From Palsa-892 sp035295845 (GTDB lineage: Bacteria > Pseudomonadota > Alphaproteobacteria > Rhizobiales > Xanthobacteraceae), in the NCBI GenBank assembly GCA_035295845.1, contig DATGIF010000022.1, forward strand, positions 1 to 49,438: 49,438 nucleotides of DNA, read 5' to 3'. Within the stretch, counting starts at the first letter, position 1. Every line of letters begins with the position of its first letter. Under the pieces are notes generated by a model. That model was not told where the DNA came from. It searched no databases and saw only the letters and a program-made list of their open reading frames with translations. Shown here piece by piece: positions 8,996-16,811 of the stretch. The translations under genes were made by a program, and so were the position numbers.

Positions 8996-10591
8996 TTAAG
9001 CGCCCGCCGCGCCGCCATCCGAACGCCGATCGTGGGCGCCTTCGATCTCGCCCTTGGGGCCGATCGTCACGCCACCGGCGTGCCCCATGATCTCGTAATA
9101 GCTGTCCGGCAGCACCTCGATGTCGTGGGCCGCCTTTTTGAGCGCGGCAATCACATTTTCGGGAAACCGGGATTCAATCCGCACATTGGTGATTTCGGTG
9201 CCCCAGGTACGGCCCAGGAGCCAGCGCGGCCGATCGATCGCCTCGGCAATCGGCACATTATAAGTGACGAGGCGCGTATAGACGGTGGCAAGCGTTTGCG
9301 GCTGCCCCTCGCCGCCCATGGTCCCGAACGAAAGAATTCGGCCGTCATCGAGGACCGCAAGCGCCGGACAAAGGGTATGGAACGGCCGGCGGCCGGGCTC
9401 CAGCGCATTCAGCGCCTTCGGATTGAGCGAGAAGCTTGAGCCGCGGTTCTGCATGACGATGCCGGTCGAAGGCAGCACGCAGCCCGAGCCGAACTCCCAG
9501 AACAGCGACTGGATATAGGAAACCGCGAGCCCCGAGGCATCGACCGCGCCGAGCCAGATCGTGTCGCCTTTTTTTGCCGGTTCCGGCCAGGGCGCGGCCT
9601 TCTGCAGGTCGATCGCTTTCGCCTCGCGCTCAAGCACTGCCGGTGTGAGCGAGGCCGCCGGGTCTTCCTTCAGCCGATCGAAATCGGTCACCACCCGATC
9701 CCGGATCTTGAAGGCCCGCTTCGTCGCTTCAATAATCCCATGGACATAGGCAAAGCTTTCGGCCGCGGGCTGCGCCAGGCGCTCGAAGATCCCAAGGATA
9801 AGGAGCGTTGCGAGACCCTGCGTCGGCGGCTGCGAGGTATAGACCGTGCTCTTCGCGAGCTTGATCGGCAGCGGCTCTCGCAGCACGGCGCGATAACGTT
9901 CGAGATCGGCGCGCGTGACCGGGCTGCCGATACGGTCGAGATCAGCGGCGATCTCGCGGCCCACGTCGCCGCGGTAGAAATCGTCGAGCCCGGCGGCGAT
10001 CAGCCGCTCGAACGTGTCGACGAGCCGCCCGGTGGAGAGGACCGCCCCCTCCCGTGGCGGCTTGCCATCAATCAGGAAGGTCTCGGCGAAGCCTGGCGCT
10101 TTGATGTCAGTGGCACGCTCATAGGCAAGGCGCCACGACATTGAGCGGGAAACCGGGCTGCCCTGGCGGGCGATGGCAAGCGCAGGCTCCAGCAGGCGCG
10201 AAAGCGGCATTTTGCCGCCTGTGGTCTTGGCGGCCTCGCAGGCAAGCATCCAGCCGCCGACCGCGCCGGGAACCGTGAGTGCCGCGAGCGGCCCGCGCGC
10301 CGGGATCGTCTTGAAGCCATGCTCGGCGTAGAGCGCCCGCGTCGCCTTGGCGCCGGCGAAACCGCAGGCCTCGACGTAGCGAATGCGGCCGGAGGGCTCG
10401 CGAATGATCCAAAAGCCGTCGCCGCCGATATGATTCATGTGCGGATAGGCGGGAATGATCGCGGCGGCGGCCGCGATCGCGGCCTCCAGCGCGTTTCCGC
10501 CCTCGGCGAGCACGCCGCGGCCGGCTTCGACGGCGAGATAGTGTGGCGCCACGACAACACCGCGCCGGCTGCTCGCGCTCAATTCGACCAT
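8996..10591 (-). CDS. Gamma-glutamyltransferase-family Ntn hydrolase
   Basis: This 531-residue protein has the layout of gamma-glutamyltransferases and related acylases, which self-cleave before a catalytic threonine. The likely nucleophile is Thr344 in GDTIWLGAVD, followed by the conserved region with GSGC and MQNRGSSFS. The early motif GGNALEAA at 31–38 also fits. There is no signal peptide, so it is probably cytoplasmic, unlike classic periplasmic GGT that cleaves glutathione. Substrates of such cytoplasmic members vary (glutathione-like, gamma-glutamyl amines, cephalosporin-like amides). I chose the ATG at 10591 for the GGCGGGA just upstream; a TTG lies at 10606. It ends about 100 bases before the DUF1007 gene, and I see no functional link between them. 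Confidence 0.87.
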   Translation of the reverse strand: MVELSASSRRGVVVAPHYLAVEAGRGVLAEGGNALEAAIAAAAAIIPAYPHMNHIGGDGFWIIREPSGRIRYVEACGFAGAKATRALYAEHGFKTIPARGPLAALTVPGAVGGWMLACEAAKTTGGKMPLSRLLEPALAIARQGSPVSRSMSWRLAYERATDIKAPGFAETFLIDGKPPREGAVLSTGRLVDTFERLIAAGLDDFYRGDVGREIAADLDRIGSPVTRADLERYRAVLREPLPIKLAKSTVYTSQPPTQGLATLLILGIFERLAQPAAESFAYVHGIIEATKRAFKIRDRVVTDFDRLKEDPAASLTPAVLEREAKAIDLQKAAPWPEPAKKGDTIWLGAVDASGLAVSYIQSLFWEFGSGCVLPSTGIVMQNRGSSFSLNPKALNALEPGRRPFHTLCPALAVLDDGRILSFGTMGGEGQPQTLATVYTRLVTYNVPIAEAIDRPRWLLGRTWGTEITNVRIESRFPENVIAALKKAAHDIEVLPDSYYEIMGHAGGVTIGPKGEIEGAHDRRSDGGAAGA

Positions 10592-10733
10592 GATTCCCGC
10601 CCTCAATGCCTTCGCTCAAGCGAAAGGCGCGGCCGGCGAGCTTGATCGAGATGCCGTTCCGCGCCAGATTGCCCGCCATTCTAGCGCGATGGTGCCGGGA
10701 TGCGAGTCCGGCGGCCCATTTTGGAGCAAAACC

Positions 10734-10985
10734 ATGTCGGAAGGAGCGGAAAGCGCCCGCGGGGTCCACTGGACCAACGTGATTACGGTGCTGAGCGCCG
10801 CGATTCTGATCGGAACGGAGATCATCGGCGCCGGAATGGCGACCGGATGGGCGATCGCGGGCCTGTTTGGGCTCGGCGAGATCGGCGCTTACGTGCTCGA
10901 AGCGATCTTCGTCGCCGCCGCTTGCGTGATCATTTTCAATTTTGTGCGCCGCGCGTCGAAGATCGAGCCCTTCATCGAGCGCTGA
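10734..10985 (+). CDS. Small two-span membrane protein, function unknown
   Basis: This 83-residue protein has two hydrophobic segments, about residues 15–46 (Gly/Ala-rich, possibly kinked or a hairpin) and 51–71. A basic patch RRASK follows, so the C terminus is probably cytoplasmic. The ATG at 10734 has GGAG eight bases upstream; the open frame extends further 5' but that part looks noncoding. It is transcribed away from the gamma-glutamyltransferase gene and lies ahead of the polyamine genes, but about 550 bases separate them. I recognise no family; small proteins of this kind are common as uncharacterised genes in Rhizobiales. Confidence 0.7.
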   Translation: MSEGAESARGVHWTNVITVLSAAILIGTEIIGAGMATGWAIAGLFGLGEIGAYVLEAIFVAAACVIIFNFVRRASKIEPFIER

Positions 10986-11047
10986 GCGTGGAGCGTGAGC
11001 GTCGCGCCGCTTAACTTTCGATTCAGATTTTCGTCACGACTTCGCCA

Positions 11048-11065
11048 CGCGAAAAATTTTTCGCG
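11048..11065. promoter_or_regulatory. 18-bp perfect palindrome upstream of the ornithine decarboxylase promoter
   Basis: CGCGAAAAATTTTTCGCG is perfectly self-complementary. It lies 17 bases upstream of the candidate -35 hexamer at 11083. It could be an operator for a dimeric regulator or an AT-rich UP-type element flanked by CG. It lacks the T-tail expected of a terminator. Function is inferred only from symmetry and position. Confidence 0.45.
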
Positions 11066-11082
11066 AGTCAAGCGATTTTCTC

Positions 11083-11111
11083 TTGCACAAGCGAGCATTT
11101 TCCCTTATGTG
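11083..11111 (+). promoter_or_regulatory. Candidate sigma-70-type promoter for the polyamine genes
   Basis: TTGCAC at 11083–11088 is followed after exactly 17 bases by TATGTG at 11106–11111. The -35 is good and the -10 is weak by E. coli standards, as is common in alphaproteobacteria. Transcription would start near 11118, leaving a leader of about 420 bases before the GTG of ornithine decarboxylase. Confidence 0.4.
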
Positions 11112-11117
11112 CGGAAT

Positions 11118-11536
11118 TGCCCAAATTCGCACGTGCCTGTGGTCGCGTGCCGGTCGACAGAGACCCGGACAAGAGGCCGGAAAGCTGTCGGGCAGACCGG
11201 TAGCCGGAGACAAAACCGGCCGACCCCGCTCTCCGCGAGGGACGCGACTTAAAGCAACGACGTAGCGGGCTTTTTTGGTCTCTTCCGATTCCGATGAAAG
11301 GAGTCGGCAGTACTGAAGAGGCACTACTCTTGCCGGCTGTGCGGTGCGGGGCTCTCCCCAATCCAAGCAGTGACATCAAGCTCCGGTTTCCGGAATCGCG
11401 ATGTCACATCGGCACTTCAAAGGCCGGCCTCTGGCTGGCGAGCGGGTGACGGGCCCGCCACGGGAAAGCGCAATCGCGCGAGAACCTTCGGCATCCGTCA
11501 TCCAGGGCTTGAAATTGGAGTGAAGGAGACGAAGAA
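11118..11536 (+). ncRNA. Structured 5' leader of ornithine decarboxylase (probable speF-type leader RNA)
   Basis: The 550-base gap before the decarboxylase holds no convincing gene but many paired elements. GTCGG at 11187–11191 pairs with CCGAC at 11220–11224. CCCGCT at 11225–11230 can pair with AGCGGG at 11264–11269, directly followed by C and six T, like an intrinsic terminator with a long loop. GTGACATC at 11370–11377 pairs perfectly with GATGTCAC at 11400–11407 and encloses a nested hairpin, TCCGG TTT CCGGA at 11382–11394. A conserved leader RNA named speF is known upstream of ornithine decarboxylase genes in alphaproteobacteria. Position and structure fit, but I have not aligned it to that model. 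The 5' end is set by the candidate promoter and is approximate. Confidence 0.6.
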
Positions 11537-12667
11537 GTGACCGAACGTATCCGCAAATTCCTCAAGCGACGCCGCGAGGAAGGCCCTTGCCTGGTCGTCG
11601 ACCTTGATGTCATCCGCGAAAACTATCTTGCCTTCGCCAAGAGCCTGCCTGACACGCGGGTGTTCTACGCCGTGAAGGCCAATCCCTCGCCGGAGATCCT
11701 GAAGCTCCTCGTTGAGCTCGGCTCCAGCTTCGACACGGCTTCTCCCGCCGAAATCGAGATGGTGCTGGCCGCGGGCGCAACGGCGGACCGCATCTCCTTC
11801 GGCAACACGATCAAGAAGGAGCGCGATATCGCGCGCGCCTACGAGCTAGGCGTGCGGCTCTACGCCGTCGACAGCGACGTGGAAGTCGACAAGATCGCCC
11901 GCGCCGCTCCCGGCTCCAAGGTATTCTGCCGTATCCTCTGCGACGGCTCCGGCGCCGAATGGCCGCTGTCGCGCAAATTCGGCTGCGTGCCCGAAATGGC
12001 CTCGGGCATCCTCGAGCATGCCCATCGCATGGGCCTCGTCGCTCACGGCATCTCCTTCCATGTCGGCTCGCAGCAGAACGACGTGAAGGCCTGGGACAAG
12101 GCGCTTGCCTCGGCCGCTTCCATCTTCAACGAGATGTCCGAGCGCGGGCTGACGCTCGCCATGGTCAATCTCGGCGGCGGCTTCCCCGCGCGTTACCTGA
12201 AGAACGTGCCGAAGGTCGACGCTTACGGCAAATCGATCTTCCGCGCGCTGCGCAAGCATTTCGGCAACCGTATCCCCGAGACGATCATCGAGCCGGGCCG
12301 CGGCCTCGTCGGCGATGCCGGCATGATCGAGGCGGAAGTCGTGCTGATTTCGAAAAAGTCGGCCGACGACCCGGTGCGCTGGGTCTATCTCGACATCGGC
12401 AAATTCAGCGGCCTCGCGGAGACGATCGACGAGTCGATTCGCTATCCGATCCGCACGCCGAAGGACGGCGCCAAGCTTGCGCCCTGCGTGATCGCAGGCC
12501 CGACCTGCGACTCGGTGGACGTGCTCTACGAGAAAGAGCCGTACATGCTGCCGGTCACGCTCGAGATCGGCGACAAGGTGCTGATCGAAGCGGCGGGCGC
12601 CTATACGACCACTTACAGCTCGGTCGCCTTCAACGGCTTTCCGCCGCTCAAATCCTACGTCATCTAG
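11537..12667 (+). CDS. speF: Ornithine decarboxylase (alanine-racemase-fold, PLP-dependent)
   Basis: This 376-residue cytoplasmic enzyme makes putrescine from ornithine; some relatives also accept lysine. The PLP lysine is Lys47 in YAVKANP. The glycine-rich phosphate loop NLGGGFP and the EPGR motif follow, and Cys324 in GPTCDSVDV is the active-site cysteine from the partner subunit. The short length and motifs place it with eukaryote-like/alphaproteobacterial decarboxylases, not the large E. coli SpeC/SpeF fold. The start is GTG at 11537, with AGGAG nine bases upstream. A long structured leader precedes it. A GNAT gene follows after 3 bases and homospermidine synthase after that, so putrescine can flow straight to homospermidine. 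Confidence 0.95.
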   Translation: MTERIRKFLKRRREEGPCLVVDLDVIRENYLAFAKSLPDTRVFYAVKANPSPEILKLLVELGSSFDTASPAEIEMVLAAGATADRISFGNTIKKERDIARAYELGVRLYAVDSDVEVDKIARAAPGSKVFCRILCDGSGAEWPLSRKFGCVPEMASGILEHAHRMGLVAHGISFHVGSQQNDVKAWDKALASAASIFNEMSERGLTLAMVNLGGGFPARYLKNVPKVDAYGKSIFRALRKHFGNRIPETIIEPGRGLVGDAGMIEAEVVLISKKSADDPVRWVYLDIGKFSGLAETIDESIRYPIRTPKDGAKLAPCVIAGPTCDSVDVLYEKEPYMLPVTLEIGDKVLIEAAGAYTTTYSSVAFNGFPPLKSYVI

Positions 12668-12670
12668 AAG

Positions 12671-13243
12671 ATGATCCGCATCGAACGCGAGGCACCGGCC
12701 GAGGCCGGCGCCCGCGAGTCGCTGCTCGACCTGTGCTTGGGCCGGAGGCGGCGGAAAAAGACCTCGGAACGCTTGCGCGAAGGCCGGCTGCCCGCTGATG
12801 GGCTTTCTTTCTCGGCGAGAGCCAAGAACGGACGGCTGATCGGCACGGTCCGCCTTTGGCACGTGGCGGCGGGGCGTGAACATCCGGCGCTCTTGCTCGG
12901 TCCGCTCGCGGTTCACCCCGCCCATCAGGGCCGCGGCATCGGCTCGGCGCTGATGCGGGCGGCGATCGAAAAAGCGTCAACGCTCGGCCATCGCGCCGTG
13001 CTCTTGGTCGGCGACGAGCCTTACTACAAACGATTCGGCTTTTCTTCCGCGCTCACCGGAGAGCTTCGCATGCCCGGCCCGTTCGAACGCGACCGTTTTC
13101 TCGCGCTCGAACTCGTTCCGAACGCGCTTTTTGGCGCGCGCGGTCTCGTCGTCGCGACCGGCGAGATTGCGCCGGTGGTGGCGGAAAAATCCACAGGAAT
13201 CGCGGTGAAATCGTTGACCTCTCGCGTTCGCCGTGCCTCATGA
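12671..13243 (+). CDS. GNAT-family N-acetyltransferase
   Basis: This 190-residue protein carries the acetyl-CoA-binding motif A, with QGRGIG at residues 86–91, preceded by the beta-strand LLLGPLAVHP, and later YYKRFGF, a usual GNAT motif B element. Its ATG lies 3 bases after the decarboxylase stop, so it is almost certainly cotranslated with it. That position, between two polyamine biosynthesis genes, suggests it acetylates a polyamine or ornithine-like amine, or tunes the enzyme, but this is inference. COG3153-like acetyltransferases with this motif set have diverse or unknown substrates. The first 45 residues are basic and less conserved in appearance. Confidence 0.85.
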   Translation: MIRIEREAPAEAGARESLLDLCLGRRRRKKTSERLREGRLPADGLSFSARAKNGRLIGTVRLWHVAAGREHPALLLGPLAVHPAHQGRGIGSALMRAAIEKASTLGHRAVLLVGDEPYYKRFGFSSALTGELRMPGPFERDRFLALELVPNALFGARGLVVATGEIAPVVAEKSTGIAVKSLTSRVRRAS

Positions 13244-13325
13244 GTTTCGGACTCTTTGTCGCACGGCGCGTTTCACGCTTTTATGACGCGGCATCCACGG
13301 GCCGCGCGAACTTGGAGGTGCGAAA

Positions 13326-14762
13326 GTGAGCAACTGGCCGATTCATGGCAAGATCAGCGGCCCGATCGTGATGATCGGGTTCGGCTCGATCGGCCGGGGC
13401 ACGCTGCCCTTGATCGAGCGGCATTTCGAATACGATAAGTCCCGCTTCGTCGTCATCGACCCTTCCGACAGGAACCGCCACCTCCTCGACGAGCGCGGCA
13501 TCAAGTTCGTCAAGACCGGCCTCACCAAGGCGAATTATCGCGAGGTCCTCACGCCGCTTCTGACCGCCGGCAGCGGTCAAGGCTTTTGCGTCAACGTCTC
13601 GGTCGATACCTCCTCTCTCGACATCATCAATCTTTGCCGCGAGCTCAACGTCTTCTACATCGACACCGTGGTCGAGCCCTGGAAGGGCTTTTATTTCGAC
13701 AGCAAGATCAGCGCCGGCGACCGCACCAATTATGCGCTGCGCGAGACGGTGCGTGACACTAAGCGTAAGAATCCGGGCACGGTCACCGCGGTCTCCTGCT
13801 GCGGCGCCAACCCCGGCATGGTGTCGTGGTTCGTCAAGCAGGGACTTCTGAACATCGCCGCCGACCTCGGCATGAACGACCCCGAGCCGAAAACGCAGGA
13901 AAAGTGGGCGCGCTTCATGCAGAAAACCGGCGTCACCGGCGTGCATATTGCCGAGCGCGACACGCAGGGGCGCGCAAAGCCGAAGCCCTTGCACACCTTC
14001 GTCAATACCTGGTCGATTGAGGGTTTCGTTTCCGAAGGCTCGCAACCGGCCGAGCTCGGCTGGGGCACGCACGAAAAATGGATGCCCGATACCGGCCGCA
14101 GCCACAAGAACGGCTGCGGTGCCGCGATCTATCTCCTGCAGCCCGGCGCCAACACACGCGTGCGTTCCTGGTGCCCGACGCCCGGCCCGCATTACGGCTT
14201 CTGCATCACGCACAACGAATCGATCTCGATCGCCGATTACTTCACATCGCGCGAAGGCGACAAGGTCGTCTATCGGCCGACCTGCCACTACGCCTATCAC
14301 CCGGCAAACGACGCGGTATTGTCGCTGCACGAAATGTTCGGCGCCGGCGGCTACTTCCAGCCGCATTGGCACATCATGGACGAAAACGAAATCGTCGAAG
14401 GCATCGACGAGCTCGGCGTCCTCCTCTACGGCCACAAGAACAACGCCTATTGGTACGGCTCGCAGCTTTCGATCGAGGAGACGAAGGCGATCGCGCCCTA
14501 TCAGAACGCGACCGGCCTGCAGGTGACCTCGGCGGTGCTCGCCGGCATGGTATGGGCGCTTGAAAATCCGAAAGCCGGCATCGTCGAAGCCGACGAAATG
14601 GATTTCCGCCGTTGCCTCGAGGTGCAGTTGCCGTATCTGGGACCGGTGATCGGCACCTATACCGACTGGCACCCGCTCAAGGACCGCAACATGTTCTTCC
14701 CCGAGGATCTCGATCACGACGATCCCTGGCAGTTCAAGAACGTTCTGGTACGGAATCTCTAG
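13326..14762 (+). CDS. hss: Homospermidine synthase
   Basis: This 478-residue NAD-dependent enzyme condenses two putrescines (or putrescine and spermidine) to sym-homospermidine, a main polyamine of many alphaproteobacteria. The Rossmann motif GFGSIGRGT is at residues 18–26. Later stretches such as SVDTSSLDI, VVEPWKGFY and CCGANPGMVSWFVKQG are family hallmarks, and the length is standard. The start is GTG at 13326 with GGAGGTG seven to eight bases upstream. It lies 82 bases after the GNAT gene in the same direction and completes the putrescine-to-homospermidine route. Its TAG stop shares the bases CTAG with the stop of the convergent WD40 gene. Confidence 0.95.
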   Translation: MSNWPIHGKISGPIVMIGFGSIGRGTLPLIERHFEYDKSRFVVIDPSDRNRHLLDERGIKFVKTGLTKANYREVLTPLLTAGSGQGFCVNVSVDTSSLDIINLCRELNVFYIDTVVEPWKGFYFDSKISAGDRTNYALRETVRDTKRKNPGTVTAVSCCGANPGMVSWFVKQGLLNIAADLGMNDPEPKTQEKWARFMQKTGVTGVHIAERDTQGRAKPKPLHTFVNTWSIEGFVSEGSQPAELGWGTHEKWMPDTGRSHKNGCGAAIYLLQPGANTRVRSWCPTPGPHYGFCITHNESISIADYFTSREGDKVVYRPTCHYAYHPANDAVLSLHEMFGAGGYFQPHWHIMDENEIVEGIDELGVLLYGHKNNAYWYGSQLSIEETKAIAPYQNATGLQVTSAVLAGMVWALENPKAGIVEADEMDFRRCLEVQLPYLGPVIGTYTDWHPLKDRNMFFPEDLDHDDPWQFKNVLVRNL

Positions 14763-15748
14763 AGCGCGAGCAGCCCGGCTTTTCCCGCCTCTGTTCCGAA
14801 GGCGAGCTGCCTGCCGTCGCCGCGCCAGGCAAGCGCCGTGACCGGCGCGCCGCCCGGCCGGCTTACGAGAACTTCAGCCGCATCCTCGAGCCGCGCCAAG
14901 ATCACCATTCCGTCGCTGTAACCCACGGCGAGGACGGCTTGTTGCGGATGACCGGCAACAGCGGAGACCCGCGCGTCCTCCGGGCCCGGCGCGAGCATGA
15001 GGGGCTCCTTGCCCATCGGCCCGTCGCGCGTTCGAAACGGCCACAGAATCACTTCCTGCGCGCCGGAGGTCGCGAGCCAATCGCCGTCGGCACTGAAGCC
15101 GAAAGAGCGCACGCGCGCGGGATAGCCGGACATGCGCATGTGCTGGCCATCGGAAAGCCGCCAGCCGTGCAGGGCCGGCTCCTGCATCGTGGTGATCAGG
15201 AATCGGCCGTCGGGTGAAAACAGCACGCCGAGATGCGAGCCTTTCCAAGTGAGTGTTTCGGGCTTTGCATCGGCGTTCGGAAACCAGAGGGTGGCGCCGT
15301 TGTAATGCGCGATCGCAAGCCGCAGTCCTTTGGGTGCGAAGGCGAGCCCTCCCACGGTCGAGGACACTTCGAGACTCCGCTCGCCCTTATTGGTGCGCAC
15401 AAAAGCTGTCTTTCCCGAAGACCATGCGATTGTGCCCGAAGGCCCGAGCGCGACTTGATCGATCCATTTGCCCCCGCAAGCCGCGAGTACCTCCTGCTTG
15501 CCGTCGATATCGGTGGCAACCAGCTTGCCATCATCGCCCGCGGTGAAAATGCGTGAACCGTCTCCGGCTGCGGCAAGAATCACGCCCTGATGCGCCTTGA
15601 TCAGCGCCTCGTTGCCGCCGGCGACCAGAACCTCGCCCTCGCCGGTCGCGATCGCAGCACTTTCGCCGACGAAATGGATCGCCACCACATGGCCGCCCGC
15701 TTCGACCGCGCGCACCTTCGATGTCAGCGAAACGTCATCGGCGGGCAT
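14759..15748 (-). CDS. WD40-repeat (beta-propeller) protein, cytoplasmic
   Basis: This 329-residue protein consists of WD40-like blades of about 40 residues, for example GDGSRIFTAGDDGKLVATDI, a block around LGVLFSPDGRFLITT, and ADGDWLATSGAQEVILWPF. It has no signal peptide and no catalytic motif, so it probably acts as a cytoplasmic protein-interaction platform. It starts 11 bases after the COG0523 GTPase gene on the same strand and is surely cotranscribed with it, at the end of the zinc-uptake locus. AztD, a periplasmic zinc chaperone, is also a beta-propeller encoded after a zinc ABC system, but the lack of a signal peptide here argues against equivalence. Its stop overlaps the homospermidine synthase stop by four bases. 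Confidence 0.85.
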   Translation of the reverse strand: MPADDVSLTSKVRAVEAGGHVVAIHFVGESAAIATGEGEVLVAGGNEALIKAHQGVILAAAGDGSRIFTAGDDGKLVATDIDGKQEVLAACGGKWIDQVALGPSGTIAWSSGKTAFVRTNKGERSLEVSSTVGGLAFAPKGLRLAIAHYNGATLWFPNADAKPETLTWKGSHLGVLFSPDGRFLITTMQEPALHGWRLSDGQHMRMSGYPARVRSFGFSADGDWLATSGAQEVILWPFRTRDGPMGKEPLMLAPGPEDARVSAVAGHPQQAVLAVGYSDGMVILARLEDAAEVLVSRPGGAPVTALAWRGDGRQLAFGTEAGKAGLLAL

Positions 15749-15759
15749 GGGACACCGCC

Positions 15760-16767
15760 TCAGGCGGCGCAGGCGAGAAAGCCTTGCTCGATCGCGCCGG
15801 CGTCAAGCTCGCGGCCGATGAAAACGAGCCGGCTTTCGCGCTTCTCATCGGGCTTCCACTCGCGCTGGTGATCGCCGTCGAGCACCATGTGCACGCCCTG
15901 CAACACGAAGCGCTGCGGGTCGTCCTTGAACGAGAGGATTCCTTTGCAACGGAGAATCTTCGGGCCTTCCCTGGCGACGAGATCGTTGATCCATGGCAGG
16001 AATTTTTCCGGATCCAGGGGCTTTTCGCTTTTCAGCGACAGTGATTGCATCTCTTCGTCGTGATAATGCTTGAGGCCGCCGTTGTGATGGTGATCGTGAT
16101 GATCGTGGTCGTGGCTGTGGTCTTCGGCGAGAAACTCCGGCTCGATCGAAAGAATCCGCTGTAGGTCGAAAGCCCCCTGTCCGAGGAGGGATTGGACCGG
16201 CACGTCGCAGCGCTCGCTGCGATAAATCCTGGCGTAAGGATTGATCGCGCGGATGCGCGCCTCCACATCGCGCAATTCTTCCGGCGTCACGAGATCGGTC
16301 TTGTTGAGAAGAATGATATCCGCAAAGCCGATTTGGTTCTTCGCCTCCGGCGCGTCCTTCAGCCGCTCCCTCAGCCATTTCGCGTCGGCGACGGTCACCA
16401 CCGCGTCGAGCGCCGTGCGGCTCCCCACCGTATCGTCGAGGAAAAACGTCTGCGCCACCGGCGCGGGATCGGCGAGACCCGTGGTCTCGACCAGAATGCC
16501 GTCGAACTTTCCGCGCCGCTTGAGAAGCCCATCGAGAATGCGGATCAGATCGCCGCGCACGGTGCAGCAGATGCAGCCGTTGTTCATCTCGAACACTTCC
16601 TCGTCGGCGCCGACCACGAGGTCATTGTCGATGCCGATCTCGCCGAACTCGTTGACGATCACGGCGTATTTCTTGCCGTGCGGCTCGGAAAGGATGCGGT
16701 TGAGAAGCGTGGTCTTGCCGGCGCCGAGATAGCCGGTGAGTACGGTGACGGGAATTTTGTCGGACAT
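15760..16767 (-). CDS. COG0523 (CobW/P47K) GTPase, probable zinc metallochaperone
   Basis: This 335-residue protein is a G3E GTPase of the CobW family, which transfers metals to target proteins using GTP. The Walker A motif GYLGAGKTT is at 12–20, the metal-binding CxCC motif (Cys65, Cys67, Cys68) follows, and the NKTD guanine motif is at 155–158. A His-rich stretch, residues 217–236, precedes the CobW C-terminal domain. The zinc-uptake genes upstream and the WD40 gene downstream point to zinc (the ZagA/ZigA-like group), although COG0523 also includes cobalt and nitrile hydratase chaperones. I chose the ATG at 16767 because MSDKIPVTVLTG is a family start; an ATG at 16815 would put the terminator hairpin inside the coding region. 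The ribosome site is weak. Confidence 0.9.
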   Translation of the reverse strand: MSDKIPVTVLTGYLGAGKTTLLNRILSEPHGKKYAVIVNEFGEIGIDNDLVVGADEEVFEMNNGCICCTVRGDLIRILDGLLKRRGKFDGILVETTGLADPAPVAQTFFLDDTVGSRTALDAVVTVADAKWLRERLKDAPEAKNQIGFADIILLNKTDLVTPEELRDVEARIRAINPYARIYRSERCDVPVQSLLGQGAFDLQRILSIEPEFLAEDHSHDHDHHDHHHNGGLKHYHDEEMQSLSLKSEKPLDPEKFLPWINDLVAREGPKILRCKGILSFKDDPQRFVLQGVHMVLDGDHQREWKPDEKRESRLVFIGRELDAGAIEQGFLACAA

Positions 16768-16783
16768 TGGGATCAACCAAATG

Positions 16784-16811
16784 AAAAAGCGCCCGGACAA
16801 AGTCCGGGCGC
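16784..16811 (-). terminator. Intrinsic terminator after the zinc-binding protein gene
   Basis: A perfect 10-bp stem (GCGCCCGGAC with GTCCGGGCGC, three-base loop) is followed on the minus strand by TTTTT. It lies between the solute-binding protein stop at 16864 and the GTPase ATG at 16767, only 17 bases before that ATG. A second 7-bp hairpin (16834–16840 with 16847–16853) lies just upstream. The two may together form a dispersed palindromic element of the kind found in rhizobial intergenic regions. Confidence 0.8.

Noticed and set aside
8896..9018. Extended N terminus of the DUF1007 protein
   Set aside because: The signal peptide begins at 8895, and the extension overlaps the gamma-glutamyltransferase gene end and contains no export feature.
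11083..11265. Possible leader peptide upstream of ornithine decarboxylase
   Set aside because: The frame begins inside the candidate promoter, lacks a ribosome site and has no run of ornithine- or arginine-like control codons; RNA structure explains the region better.
11846..12925. Minus-strand frame opposite ornithine decarboxylase and the GNAT gene
   Set aside because: It spans two real genes in antisense and has no recognisable domain or ribosome site.
13281..14717. Minus-strand frame of 478 codons opposite homospermidine synthase
   Set aside because: Antisense shadow with low-complexity composition; the plus strand encodes a full homospermidine synthase with its motifs.
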